NCBI RefSeq assembly: GCF_901000735.1
Contig: NC_081543.1
Location: 21,905,515-21,969,514, forward strand
Reading direction: 5' to 3'
Source: Corylus avellana
Lineage: Eukaryota; Streptophyta; Magnoliopsida; Fagales; Betulaceae
DNA: 64,000 nucleotides
In this document: positions 32,868-45,740 of the stretch, in pieces
How the letters are laid out: each line of letters starts with the position of its first letter
Position numbering within the stretch: the first letter of the stretch is position 1
Made by a program: the position numbers and the translations under genes
Notes under the pieces: generated by a model
The model's input: only the letters and a program-made list of their open reading frames with translations
Databases searched by the model: none
Told to the model about the DNA's origin: nothing

Positions 32868-34181
32868 TGATGAGTGCCAAATATTGCATATTTGGACCCC
32901 TTAATTTGCATTTGCTAAGCCTTTAGCTTTATTATTTTATGATGTTTTGGTTAGTTTTAGTGTTTTAATGTATTGTAGGTTGCAAAGGGAAAACGACGCC
33001 TTTAAAGGGAAAATCCATTAATTTTGGGGCTTAAGACACTTCAGGAAGCATTGGCAGCAAATTTGGATTGAGCGATGATTCGCACCCGACGAGTCCCACT
33101 AAAAAGGCCATATCTAAAGTTATAGAGCTCGGATTGAAGCGATCTTGGTGTCATTGGAAAACTAACTCAAAGATATACAAAGTAATATTTCACAAGATTT
33201 AGCTAATTCCGTAGGTAGTGCGCTCGAGCGCACATATAGTGTGATCGAGCGCACTCGTGCCCATCGAAATTGGAAAGTGCATGCTTGAATGCAATCGATC
33301 TCACCTAGAGTGTGATCGAGCGCACTCGGCCGACCTGGCAATGTTGAAACCCTAAAATTAGCTTGTAAATATCATTATTTTCTATTGTAAACATACGGAG
33401 AAGCGCTAGGGGTGCCGTACTTTGTCAAAATTCATGGTTTCTGGGTTTTTGGAGCTTTGAACTCCAATTCTTTTGTAAGTACTTTTATTTGAATGAAGAA
33501 CTTTAGTTTTCTTAAGATTTCTGTTGTCATGAAAGGCTAAATCTTCAACTAAGGTTGAAGATAAAGCCTCACCATTGATTTGTTTACGTATTTTCATGAT
33601 TTGTTCGTACAATTCCGTCGTTTAATGTATTGTATGTTCGCTTTAATTCAATTGTGTGACAAAATTGTAATTGATTATTGTTTATAAATACTGAAAACGT
33701 TGGATATTCATTATGTTTCATCTAACGGATACATTTCATCTTTTGGTTTACTTTGGATATCCATTGTCTTTTGTGCAAAGCATGGATACATTGGATCTTT
33801 TGAACTAAACTAGATATGTTTTGTTTTTCGTAATAGAGATGGATTCATTGAATGTTTCAATAGGATTTTATAAAAACAATAGAACATGCATAGAGTTTAA
33901 TTTCTTGACGGATGTATGAATGAAACATGAGAATGTGAGCTTTGATTTGGTGAGGTGGATGCTAAATACCTTAGTGTCGTTTATCATTTGTTTTATTTCA
34001 GTTTTTTTTATTTATTTAATTTATCGTTTTGCACGACAAACTTTGGAACTAAGTTAGAATATAATTAGTTTAGATATAAATTAATTTTTGCAATGCATTT
34101 CCCTGTGGATCGACCTCGCACTTGCATAATCTGTACTACACACAACTCATGCACTTTCGAGTAATTATAATTTGCACATCA
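32868..34181 (+). mobile_element. LTR-A, 5' LTR of the element split by gypsy 2
   Basis: 1314 bp, TGATGAGTGCCAAATATTGC to TTTGCACATCA, followed 6 nt later by the tRNA-Asp primer site. It contains a perfect 16-bp palindrome GTGCGCTCGAGCGCAC (33218-33233) and further GATCGAGCGCAC copies up to 33335. Its partner 3' LTR is at 58728-59325. Confidence 0.9.
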
Positions 34182-34187
34182 AGTTTT

Positions 34188-34204
34188 TGGCGTCATTGCC
34201 GGGG
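34188..34204 (+). promoter_or_regulatory. tRNA-Asp primer-binding site (2 mismatches)
   Basis: TGGCGTCATTGCCGGGG, differing from the tRNA-Asp complement by C-to-T and G-to-A, the changes expected from cytosine deamination. Confidence 0.85.
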
Positions 34205-34758
34205 ATTTGTTTGTTTGTGCAAATGAATTTTTGTTTAAATTGATTTTATTTTTCTACTAATTATTTTCTTTTACAATTTGTTTCTTTTTGTTTTTATTTG
34301 TTTCTGATTACAGTTACTAAAACCAAAAAAAAAAAAAAAAAAAAAAAAAATTGTTGTTCTTACCTTTCTGCAATTTCGTAGAAATCTTGTCCTTGCCAAT
34401 AAGCTCGATCGCACCTCACCTACCATCGAGCGCACTCCTGCACCTGGGCAGCAAGCGAGCCTCAACTATGCTCGACACTTCGGGCCTACGCTCAAGCACA
34501 CTGCGCATTCACGCTCGATTGCACTTCAGTGATGATCAAGCACACTAGCAGTGGACATCACGCACACTTATGCTCAAGCCCACCTCCGCAGACTGCACCA
34601 AAACGGGCCATCACCTAAAATTTTGCCAAACTTATGTTTGGTCCGTTTTGTGAGTTTTTTTTTTTAAAAAAAAAAAAATTTATTTAAAAAAAAAAACAAA
34701 AAAAAAATTGGTTAATGTTTCATGTCGAAGTGTGTTTTGTTTAAAGAGTGAGAATAAA

Positions 34759-35581
34759 CATGAATTTTCCTTTAGGTAATTTTAATACCACCCCTAGTTG
34801 TAGGACACCCGCTCCTACCAACTATTCTCATCATTTTCACCCACATAGACCATATTCATACTGCTCTAACCCTTATCATAGTTCAAGTAATTGTCCATCT
34901 AGGGGACAATTTTCCAATTTTTCAGATGAGCAGATGAACACCAACTTCTCCAATTCGAGGTCTAAATCAAATTTCAATTTCTACACTCCAGACTAGAGCA
35001 ATCATTTTGATATCTCGTGGCAAGCTCATGCTACAGAAAATTATGCTCCCCACTCCTACGAACTGTACAATCCTGAATATCCACAGTTCGACAATCAATT
35101 TTCTACCCCTTTATCGTGCACTTATCCTCCTCAACAATCTTCATTGGAAGACACTCTGAATGTGTTCAAGGAAATAGCCAACCAGGGCATACAAGAACTA
35201 CGACAATCCATACAAGAGCTCAAAGATGCCGACACTCAAGCTACCACAGCAATGGAAAAATGAATTGATCAGAGTAAGAATGAACATGCATCTGAACATC
35301 AACTTGACCCAATGACTCAATATTGGGACAATGAGAGCATAGAGGATGACAATGAGGAAAAAGAGCTTCAAAGTTAGGAGATGGCGAGAGCGCAATACAT
35401 TGATTGATGAGGATGACACTAGTAATTCTTATCATGAGAATGTCTAAGCCACAACCACACTTAGGAATCAGGAAAATGTTGAGGATATTGTTAAGGAGCC
35501 TAGTCTTGAGGACCCTTTGGGCGAGTGTTTTGAGCAATTTAGAGGTGACCTAGACCTGGACAAGCTACTTAGCATGCTAAT
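34759..35581 (+). pseudogene. gag-like ORF of split LTR-A element, 5' part
   Basis: Starts MNFPLGNFNTTPSCRTPAPT, then 'SSNCPSRGQFSNFSDEQMNT', a stop (TAG at 34994), 'QSSLEDTLNVFKEIANQGIQ' and a coiled-coil-like 'ELRQSIQELKDADTQATTAM'. Further stops follow, then the repeat 'EDPLGECFEQFRGDLDLDKL'. The ORF is cut at 35581 by gypsy element 2 and continues at 56676. It is the main protein of this element; a capsid-like role is inferred, not shown. No protease, RT or integrase is attached, so the element was probably non-autonomous. Confidence 0.7.
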
Positions 35582-36814
35582 TGTAACATCCCTAGCCCGT
35601 TAGGGTTAGGTTTGTTAATAATTTTTCTTACTCGCAAAGATCCATAAGGTTTATCAACTAAACAATACTAGTATAACAATGAATGCATGAAAGTCTAGAA
35701 TATCATGTCCAAAAATAATATCTAAACTGAAATGTTCCTGTTTAACAAAAATATGTCTCACAACGAGATAGAGATCCTTATTAAAACAAATTTGTCAATC
35801 TCAAAAAGAAAACTGTGCCAACGCACTTATTAACTTGACTAATATGAAATCATAAGAAATCCGAAATATGCCCGCCCCCATTCCGGCCTCCTAGTGCAAC
35901 CTGATCACCGCCTGAAACAAGAAATAAAACTGATGAGCCAAAAAAGGGCCCAGTAAGTGAAATCCACAACCATAAGCAGTTTTACTCCTTGTCCCGTTTT
36001 GAAAATTTGAACTCATAACTACGTATATTCCTAGTATTTTTTTAAGGAAAACAAAATGCACATAAAATATATTATCATCAACAAAAGTGTTGATAGTCTT
36101 TATCTCATACTAAGGCCCATGTATATTGTTACCCCTGTATACTAGGGTTGCGCAGTCCGTGCGACCTGGGATGAGATACAGTGGCCGCAGCCCCGTCCCT
36201 TGGCCAACCGATTTACTCTGGGTGCACTCCGCATGGTAAAAAAAAAAACTATGATGGAACCACCTTCTGACAGAGCCACTTTCAACGGTTGCGCCTCCAT
36301 CCTTAGCATCAGTACCGAGCTTCTCTCTTGTTTCTCTTGGGGCCAAAAATACACTCCTCCCTACATGTGCCCTCATTTTAAAACATTCTTTCCTCACTTC
36401 TTGTATTTTCTTTGTACATCTCTAGATACATCGTAAGACATCATGTAGGAGGGTTTACTATCATTTTCTCAAAATTCTCTTTATAAACATCACTATTTTC
36501 ACAATGTTTCTTTTTCTCAAACTTGTCATCCATGCAGCATAATTCCATAATATAAACAAAATAATCATTTGCAGTTTGAAACAAAATTGCGTAAATAGCA
36601 TGACATGATAATTTTTTCTGGAAGGGATAGTAAATTCACTTACCTCTGACTGCTAACTAATCTCCTGAAAAAAAATACAGGCACGCTACTACCCTCATAC
36701 GCATCACAGTAAAGCATTCTATTACTATTATGAGTTGGCTTGCTAATAAATTGAGAATGAACTTACTTAGGTATCTAGGTATGCTTCCCAACAATATTCA
36801 GAAATTATTTTATT

Positions 36815-36818
<4 letters not shown>

Positions 36819-36874
<56 letters not shown>
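36819..36874. repeat. AT microsatellite
   Basis: About 28 uninterrupted AT units, within the LTR of gypsy 2. Confidence 0.98.
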
Positions 36875-36878
<4 letters not shown>

Positions 36879-38290
36879 GTGATTATTAGCAGGTCAATGG
36901 TTTGAGTGTAGGCAGATACTATATTAAGATTTGACTAGCTAGGGTCAAAATATAAGCATGGCACATAATCATCACCTGTTCCCACAAGGGACAAATTAGA
37001 TGTGAGCTATGGCATCACGCGAAGGGTTCACAAAGGCAAGAAAAATACTACCTTACCACACGGCAACGAAGGCAAGAAAAATACTAAAATTTTGACGAAA
37101 CACTTGTGCTCTTAAATAAGTATTATATACTAGGGCCAACAATTTTGACACGAACTGTGAACCCGACATGAACACGACACGAAAAAATAGGTATTGGGTT
37201 TGGGCTTATCGGGTTCGGGTCGTAATCGTGTCTACCCGATTAAGACCCGATAATTTTGTGTCTGGCGGGTTCGACCCTTTTTTTTTTTTTTTTTTTCAAG
37301 ATAAGGCAGACGGGCCAAACGGCACTCTCTGCCTCTCTGCTTCAGATTGCTTGCACTCAGACTCAGTATTCAATAAACCTAGAATCCTAAACCGCGCCTC
37401 TACCTACCTCTCTCACTCGTCACTCTCCCTCTGTCTCCCAACTCTCCCTCTAGAGTCTCGGCTCTCTCTCTCTCTCGGGTCTCCCTGCTCGCCATCGCCA
37501 TTAGGCGTTAGCAAGGGTCAAGGCATCCTCACCGTTGCCAACTCGCCGTCCTCACCAAGTCACCATCGCCGTCAGCCACGCCTCCTCGCTGTCAGCCGCG
37601 CCTCTCTGTCTCTGGTATGGCTGTATGTCTCTTACTCTCTCTAGTCTCTATCTTTGGACTCTGATTTTGGGTATTTTGTGAATCTGTTATGATTTGGAAG
37701 TAAGTCCTGGACTAATTAAATAAACTAATAAAGTAAGAAAAGCAATCAAAAATCCACACTTTTTTTCTTCCTCTTCTGAGTTCAGTGTCATTAAACATTA
37801 GTTACGTTTATTCATATAATAAAGGCTAAAGGAATTGTAATTTTCCCTCGGTGGTTTGGGCTGTAATAGTGTAATGCATTTGTTGGCTGCCAAAAATCTT
37901 GATTATAAAAAATATACTAAAATTGAAAGTTTCTTTTGCAAGATTTGGGCATTCCTGGTGCTTGTGATAACAAGGGGATGAATTACTATAATTTATTAGG
38001 ATTTAGGAGGAATTATTGGAACATGTACATATGTTTAACGAGTAAACTTCTAGACACAGTGTCTGTGAGAATTTGTTTGCATAAGTGGGCATACAGAGAA
38101 TTTTATTTCACTTAGAATTTAATCAATTTATTTCACTTAGAATTTACATAAATGGGCATACAGAGAATTTGTTTGCTTTGGATTATTTTATTTCACTTAG
38201 CTATATATGGCTTTTAATTTATTCTTAAATATTCAATTTATAGTTATATAGCATATAGTCATATACTTGAACTAATGATTTTGTGTATAG

Positions 38291-40358
38291 ATGAATATTG
38301 AAGAACTTATTGAAGATGCATTCGACATTGACGACGATGTGGTTGAATTACATTCACTACAAGATGACTCTGTTTCTATGGGGACTGGGAGTAACAAAAT
38401 GGGAAAGAAGCGGAGGAAGACCTCAACTGTTTGGCAATTTTATGATGTCATTAATAATGCTAATCCAAATGACCCGGAGGTATGGGCAAAATGCAAGACA
38501 TGTGGTAACAAATACAAGGCTCGAAGTTCATAAAGAACTAGGAATTTGAGAAAGCACATTCAAGTTTGCGGGGGGGCAACACTCGTGATGTTGGGCAGAT
38601 GCTCTTAACTAGGAAAGCAGGATCTCTGTCAGTAAGTGACTCTAAATTTGATCCCAAAATATATAGAAAATTGTTGGTTGCTTTGATTATTAAGCATGAT
38701 TTGCCTTTTTCATTTGTTGAATATGATGGTGTAAGACAATTACAACAGTACCTGCGTGGTGATGTACCATCTATATCTAGAAATACTGCTAAGGCAGATT
38801 TGGTTAAGATGCATTTGAGGGAGAAAGAAATGATTAAATCTATGTTGCATGCTTGTCTTGGGAGGATTTGTTTAACATCTGATATGTGGACTTCTTTTAC
38901 AACTGATGGATATATGTGCCTTACTGCACATTTTATTAACAAAGATTGGGTATTAACTAAAAGGGTGTTAAACTTTTTATTTATACCCCCACCACATGAT
39001 GGTGTTTCTTTGAAAGAAAAGATATATGATTTGCTACAAGAATGGGGGATTGAGAACAAGATTTTCACTGTAACATTGGACAATGCTTCTACCAATGATC
39101 GTTGTGTTGAGTTATTAAAGCAAACACTGAACATTGAGAAAGCCCTTCTTTGTGAAGGTGAGTTCTTTCATATGCGTTGTTGTGCCCATATTCTTAATTT
39201 GATTGTGCAAGATGGATTAAAAGAAATTGATGATGTTATCGAAAAGGTTCGAGATAGCGTGAAGTATGTTAAGGGATCACAAGGGCGAAAACAAAAATTT
39301 CTTCATACGGTAAATCAAATGTCATTGGACAGTCATAAGGGGTTAAAATAAGATGTGCCAACCAGATGGAATTCTACCTATCTTATGCTAGAGAGTGCTA
39401 TTCATTATGGGAGTGCTTTTAGTTATTTGGAGATGACTGATTCAAACTATAAGCCGCATTGTCCTATTGCACTTGAATGGAAAAATGTGGGTGATATAAG
39501 TAGTTTCTTAGCTTGCTTTTACGAAGCTACATGTGTTTTTTCTGGAACTAAGTATCCCACTGCCAACTTATACTTTTCCGTAGTTGCCATGATTTATTTA
39601 TCCTTGAAGGAAGACCTTGTGAGCGAAGATAAGCATAAGAGATTAATGGCAACTCAAATGATCTCTAAATTTGAGAAGTATTGGTTAGAATTCAGTACAG
39701 TGTTGGCCATAGCAGTTATATTAGATCCTCGTTACAAGCTTCACCTTTTAAATTATTACTATACAAAAATCTATGGAGTTATGGATTCTATACAGTTCAA
39801 GAATGTTCGTGAGAAAATAAAGAACATTTTTATGGAGTATAGTGCTTCTTCTAATACTTCAAGTTCAAGCTCCATAACTATTCAGCGGTCCCAAGTACCT
39901 AGTGCAAAACTATCTTGGCAAAGGGTGAATAATATTATTAATTTCTTATCTTGTTAGTAACTTAGTATATATATATATATATACTCAATTATTTATGTTT
40001 ATATTCTCTTTGTTTCATGTAGGACTATTTAGCATTTGCTGGAGATGATATTAATTTCCAAAAGAATCAATTGGACATTTATTTGGAGGAACCTAGGTCT
40101 ATAGATTTGGATGATACATTTGACATCCTTTCATTTTGGAAAGGAAATCAATTTCGTTATCATAAAGTAGCTGCCATGGCTCGTGATGTTTTGAGTATTC
40201 TTGTTTCTGCTGTTGCTTCGGAATCCACTTTTAGCACTGGTGGACGTGTGATTGATCAATATAGGAGCTCACTCAAGCCTGATATTGCTGAGGCATTAGC
40301 TTGTACTAGAAATTGGTTATATGGAGATGAAGGTAATATTGGTTATTTGCATATTTAA
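38291..40358 (+). pseudogene. hAT transposase (BED finger, RICESLEEPER-like)
   Basis: This would cut and paste the element. In order: acidic N-terminus, BED zinc finger ('STVWQFYDVINNANPNDPEV', CKTC ... HIQVC), RNase-H-fold core with 'LTSDMWTSFTTDGYM' (first Asp), 'VTLDNASTND' (second Asp), 'RCCAHILNLIVQDGL', 'DVPTRWNSTYLML', 'AVILDPRYKL', and the C-terminal dimerisation part with 'SAVASESTFSTGGRVIDQYR' (catalytic Glu). Only three coding lesions: TAA at 38531-38533 in the finger, a frame change at the G-run near 38570, and TAA at 39349-39351. A probable intron lies between about 39953 and 40022 (acceptor TAG), but no in-phase GT donor is clean. Recently inactivated, or partly sequencing error at the G-run. 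Confidence 0.88.
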
Positions 40359-41287
40359 TTTTTTCGTTTACTTGTATTATTTTTTTACTACACTATAATA
40401 AAATAACACTAATTCTTCTTATTTTTTGATAGAAAACTCACACAAATGAAGTTGGACTTGGATGGCAAAGAAGATGAGGTTTTGACAATTTCCTGTGACA
40501 TTCCAAATTCATTTGGAGCATAATCTATTAATATTTCTTAAAATGATCATATTTGTAGTGTTTTAGAGTTCATATCTTTGGACTTTGATTATATGGGTGG
40601 ATCATGGCTGCCTTCATGGATCCTTCAAGACTTCAAGTGAAGTGGCATAATAGCCATTGGCCCATGGGAACCTAATTTGTATTTTGCAAGGAATTATGAA
40701 TCTAATGTTGATATAGTTTTGAGTTTTGTTTCTTTTTTTCTTTATTATTTTGTTTTTGTTAGCTTTTTTTTTTTATTATCTTTTTCTTTATTGCTATGAT
40801 GGAAATGTTGACACATTTTACCCCTCAATCTCATTCATATTTTGATCATTTTGAAATAGAAATTTTAGTTTTGTCCCTACTTAGACTTTATGCTTTATGA
40901 GGTATTGATGACTATAGATATATGAAGGGAGCAATTTGATAGCAGAGCATGTCTTAAAGAGTGATTCGTTTAATTTTAAACATTAGGGACTGTTTTGATA
41001 AAAGGTTAAATCTTAGGGACCTCTTCAATATTTTTCCTATTTTTTCTGGCAAGAATTGGAGGCATTCTTGATCATCTGTTATGATTGTAATGGGTCATCA
41101 ATGTATATTTGTGGTATCACATATTTTAATTTTAATTTTATCCCACCTAGTGCCTAAGGTGTGTAGCAATCTTCTGCATCATTTTATACACGCCGCGGGC
41201 ACTTTAGCTTTCTCATTAATATTCTTGTGGAAGCTTCTTCATTTGTATGAAAACTGATCTAGAAGAAGAAAAACAGTGCATATATCA

Positions 41288-41292
41288 TGCAA

Positions 41293-41324
<32 letters not shown>

Positions 41325-41330
41325 TCTCTT
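41288..41330. repeat. CT microsatellite
   Basis: About 20 CT units with one TG interruption, in the 3' noncoding part of the hAT element. The stretch 40359-42310 has no gene. Confidence 0.95.
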
Positions 41331-42772
41331 ATTTGTCCTCTATGGACTTTTGTAGCCGGTTTGCTTGAAGACCGTTGTTTATAATCTAAAACATTGTGTG
41401 AACTATGTGCCCTAGATTGGTCTTGTACTTGTGATCAGAAATTTAATTTTCTTCCTATGATATTTATGTACACAATTTATAGATAGTTTTATGCCTGCAA
41501 GGAGATGTCAACTATCAAAAGCTAGGAGCAAAGTTACCTAGAGGTGTATTATGATGAGGGCCAAGTGGCTTACTAGTAACCAAGCGTCCAAACCACCCCC
41601 TCGAGTAGGTCCGACTTAATAGATTTTGAGGCCTAAGACAACAAATTTAGGTAGGGCCTTTTTTATATTTAAATATTTAATTAAATGATTTTAATTTAAA
41701 AAATTCTTCTTGCTTTTTGCCCTTAATTTTTTTTTGTTTTTTTTTTTTCAAATGATTTTCAAAATTCATCTCTGTTATGAGACCTTTAATTTCAACAGAT
41801 TACATATATTATATTTTGTGTTGAAATATACATAATTCTTTTTTAGTAGAATGTAATTTGAGCAAAACTAAATTTCTTTATACTAAAAATTATTTTAATA
41901 AATGAACTTAGTCAATATGCTTGCTTGTTTTAAGTTTAGGTGAAATTATGAGTTTAGTAATTTCTCTTGGAGTACAATTTGTCAATTATGGTCACTTTCC
42001 TTCTTTTTTTTTTTTTTCTTTTTTTTCTTTTTCTTATCTTTTATTAAAGCCTTTAATATCTTGGAACTCAATTTTTTGCATTGACTGTATTGATGTCTTA
42101 GTATTATTATTACTATTTTGAATTTTGAATTTTTATTTTTTACTTTATAGTTTAGGGTAATTAGGTCGTGTCAACCTGATTAGACCCAATTATTTTAAAC
42201 GGGTAAAACGGGTCATGTCAGGCTACCCGACTATTTTCGTGTCATAATCGTGTAATGAGTACCCGAGGGTTGTAATCGGGTCGTGTTAGGTACCTATTTT
42301 GCCACCCCTAACTATAGCATATGGTATATATATATATATATATATATAAGAAGAAGAAAAGCAATCTGTGAGGCAAGAGAAACCATACCTGACACACACT
42401 GAGGGTTGGGTGAAAAAAATACTAGGAGGGCGACGTGAGGAGAAACAGTGAGCGGCAGAATTTTTTTTTTTTTTTTTTCTTTCTTGGTGTGTGGCAAGAG
42501 CTTGTTTCATTCCATTAAATAGGTTGTACAAAAGAGACACGAAAATAGGTTTTAAGGCGCTTAGGGTTTTCCTTTGTAGTCGGCGCCTAGGGATATATAT
42601 ATATATATATATATATTTTCTTCTTTATTTTATTATTTATATTTTACTATTTTATTATTATTATTATTATATATTTTTAATTCGTCTATTCTCATTGTTA
42701 ACCTAAGCCAACTCCTTTTTAAAAATCTATGAGTCAACTAAAAACACCCTAAAGGGACTTAGGATTGTCATG

Positions 42773-42784
42773 ATCCTCCCCCTT
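42773..42784 (-). promoter_or_regulatory. Polypurine tract of gypsy 2
   Basis: AAGGGGGAGGAT on the minus strand, directly before the 3' LTR; it primes plus-strand synthesis. Confidence 0.8.
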
Positions 42785-42890
42785 ATAAAAATTCTGTCCT
42801 CGGAATTTGATAAACAAACTAACCAACCGACTATGGAAAGTACTTGATGCGTCAGAGTCGCTTTGAGGCCCGTCCACCTCGCTATCCTCG

Positions 42891-44264
42891 TCAACTTTCA
42901 CTCAAACAGATACGAGGCTCGCTTTCCAATACGTGCGTGGGGTCTGGTGTGTACTTCCTTAGCATGGATATATGAAATACGTTGTGAATTTCTGTCAAGT
43001 TTGGTGGTAGTATCAAACGATATGCCACTATGCCGATCTTCTCGAGAATCTCAAAGGGACCCACAAATATGGGGCTCAGCTTCCCTCTTCTTCTGAACCT
43101 CATTACTCCTTTCATAGGGGCAACCTTGAGAAAGGCCTTTGTGCTAACTTCAAACTCCAGTTCTCGTCGCCTAACATCGGCGTAGCTCTTCTGTCGACTC
43201 TGAGCTGCTGCTAATCTCTGCTTAATCATTGCTATCTTCTCACGAGTGTCTTGAATGATCTCTGGTCCGAGCAGTTTCCTTTCACCTACTTTGTCCCAGT
43301 ATAATGGTGACCTACACCGCCTCCCGTACAAGGCTTCATAGGGTGCCATCTCGATGCTAGCATGATAGCTATTGTTGTAAGTGAACTCTATCAACGGAAT
43401 GTACTGAATCCAGCTTCCTTTGAAGTCCAAAACACATAGTCGCAACATATCTTCCAAGGTTTGAATCGTCCGTTTAGTCTATCCATCTGTTTGAGGGTGA
43501 AATGTTGTGCTGAAGGTTAGCTTTGTTCCCAATGCTTCCTGTAAACTCCGCCAAAATCTAAAGGTGAATCTTGGATCACAATCCGACACAATTGACACAG
43601 GAATCCCATGTCATCGTACGATCTCCTTGATGTAGATCTCGGCAAGTCGGTCCATACTGTAGGTCATCTTGATGGGTAGGAAGTGCGCAGCCTTAATCAA
43701 CCGATCAACAATGACCCATACTGCATCTTGGCCACTAGGAGCTTGAGGAAAGCCTGACACAAAATCCATCGAAATATGTTCCCATTTCCACTCAGGAATA
43801 GGTAGTGGTTGCAAAGGTCCTGCAGGTCTCTGGTGCTCCGCCTTGACTTGCTAACAGATGAGGCACTGTTCGACATACCATGCGATATCCTTCTTCATTC
43901 CTTTCCACCAATAATTTCTACGTAAATCCCGATACATCTTGGTGTTACCTGGATGGACTCTATATAGGGACTAATGGGCTTCTAACAAGATGACTCTCTT
44001 CAGATCTGCATCCTTGGGAATGCACACTCTGTTGCGAAACTTTAATATCCCATCTCCACCCATATGAAAATCCGATTGTACCCCTTTTTCCACTTCTGTA
44101 CGGCTTCTAATAAATTCATTGTCCGATAACTGGGCGGTTCGAATTTGCTCCATTAAGGTTACCTCCAAGGTTAGGCTACTCATGTAAGACTGGATTTCCC
44201 CCACCATCATCTCTACTCCGACCCTTTCAAGGCCAAGGAGTAGTTCCTTTTGCATAGTGAACAT
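42891..44264 (-). pseudogene. gypsy 2 integrase
   Basis: Minus strand: HHCC finger with 'EAH', 'RVHPGNTKMYRDLRRNYWW' and 'VEQCLIC' (both Cys kept), core 'ISMDFVSGFPQAPSGQDAVW' (first Asp), '[10 protein letters not shown]' (second Asp), then after a break 'IQYIPLIEFTYNNSYHASIE' and 'APYEALYGRRCRSPLYWDKV'. The C-terminus is 'GPFEILEKIGIVAYRLILPP' and 'VFHISMLRKYTPDPTHVLES'. Stops occur at about 43970, 43855, 43610 and 43480. The usual chromodomain after 'HVL' is not present; the frame ends 100 bp before the polypurine tract. Confidence 0.9.
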
Positions 44265-45740
44265 GGCAGATACGCTTCTAGCTATGGTTTTTCTACTGAG
44301 AGCATCATCAACTACATTCGCCTTCCCTGGGTGGTAGTTGGTCGTACAATCGTAGTCTTTTAGGAGTTCCAGCCAATGCCTTTGGCATATTGAGCTCTTT
44401 TTGGGTGAAGAAGTATTTCAAGCTTTTATGATCTGTGTAGATTTCACAACACTCCCCGTATAAGTAGTGTCGCCATATCTTAAGAGCAAGGACTACCGCA
44501 GAAAGCTCAAGGTCGTGAGTCGGATAATTATGCTCTTAAGTCTTCAACTATCTTGAGGCATAGGTGATTACTTTCCCTTGCTGCATTAGTACACAACCCA
44601 ACCCGTTGTGTGAGGCGTCACTATAAATTATAAATCCATCCGATCCTGATGGGAGAGTGAGGACTGGTGCGGTGACTAAACGTTACTTCAATTCTTGGAA
44701 ACTTTGTTCACACTCCTCCGACCACTGGAATTTCTCGTTCTTCCTTGTAAGTCTGGTCAATGGTGCCGCTAACCAAGAAAATCCTTCAACGAACCTCCTA
44801 TAATAGCCAGCAAGACCAAGAAAACTTCGCACCTCATGGGCATTCAATGGCCTCACCCAATTGACTATCGCTTCCACTTTACCTGGGTCTACTACGATTC
44901 CATCCTTGGTAACAACATGCCCTAAGAACGCCACATTGTCTAACCAAAATTCGCATTTCTTGAATTTCGCGTAAAGTTGGTGTTTCCTCAAGATGCTCAA
45001 CACCGTCTGCAAATGCTCCTTATGCTCTTCCCGAGTCTTTGAGTAGATTAAGATGTCGTCGATAAATACCACCACACACCAATTGACAAGCTCTCCAAAA
45101 ATCCGGTTTATCATATCCATGAAAGCTGCCAGAGCATTAGTGAGCATTAGTTAACCCAAAAGGCATTACTAAGAATTCATAATGCCCATACCTTGTTCAG
45201 AACACCGTCTTCTGTACATCCTTCTCCTGAATTTTGAGTTGGTGATAGCTGAAACGAAAGTCAATCTTAAAGAATACCTATGACCCTTGGAGCTGGTCAA
45301 AGAGGTTATCAATCCTCGGCAGTGGATATCTTTTCTTGATTGTCACCTTATTCAGTTCCCAATAGTCGATGCATAGTCTCATCGACCCATCCTTTTTCTT
45401 CACGAGTAAGACCGGTGCTCCCCATGGAGAAACACTAGGGCGGATAAAACCCTTGTCCCGAAGTTCTTGTAACTGATCCTTGAGTTCCTTGAGTTTCAGC
45501 GGCACCATTCTGTACAGAGCCTTGGATATGGGTGGGTATCTGGTAATAAGTCAATGGTGAATTCGGTCTCCCTATCCGGCGGTATCCCTGGCAGCTCTTC
45601 TTGACAAACGTCCACAAATTCTCGTACTATAGGTATTTCCTCAATCTTGCATCCCGATTTTTCTTCTGTCAAGCAAGCCAAGTATCCTGAACACCCACTT
45701 CTTACTAATTTGGTCGCCTGTAGTGCAGATATCAATTTGA
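44265..45740 (-). pseudogene. gypsy 2 reverse transcriptase and RNase H
   Basis: Minus strand: '[20 protein letters not shown]', '[20 protein letters not shown]', '[20 protein letters not shown]' (R-to-W), '[11 protein letters not shown]', '[20 protein letters not shown]' (catalytic DD), '[20 protein letters not shown]' and 'FIIYSDASHNGLGCVLMQQG', then '[19 protein letters not shown]'. A short duplication after 'TNA' (near 45135-45155), stops and frameshifts break it. Compared with gypsy 1 the RT is uninterrupted by insertions. Confidence 0.92.

Larger units (their letters stand above)
37131..42310 (+). mobile_element. hAT DNA transposon (5.2 kb)
   Basis: The right end, read inward, is TAGGGGTGGCAAAATAGGTA, the usual plant hAT terminus. 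The left end TAGGGCCAACAATTTTGACA is a decayed counterpart. Subterminal regions on both sides have many (C)GGGT(C)GTGT and ACCCGA words. It encodes one BED-type transposase (38291-40358). An exact 8-bp target duplication is not clear (ttatatac versus actatagc). It is inserted in the 3' LTR of gypsy 2. Confidence 0.85.
35582..42772 (-). mobile_element. 3' LTR of gypsy 2 (interrupted by hAT)
   Basis: LTR sequence 35582-37130 and 42311-42772, about 2.0 kb without the hAT. It starts TGTAACATCC on the plus strand. The partner LTR is 47411-49193 plus 56433-56675. Confidence 0.85.

Noticed and set aside
36110..36436. Frames in the gypsy LTR, repeated at 48674-48901
   Set aside because: They are conserved only because the two LTRs are copies; no coding family and the frames differ.
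37168..37644. 158-codon frame with Ser/Leu-rich text
   Set aside because: It lies in the hAT 5' leader with CT-rich repeats, upstream of the transposase, and has no family pattern.
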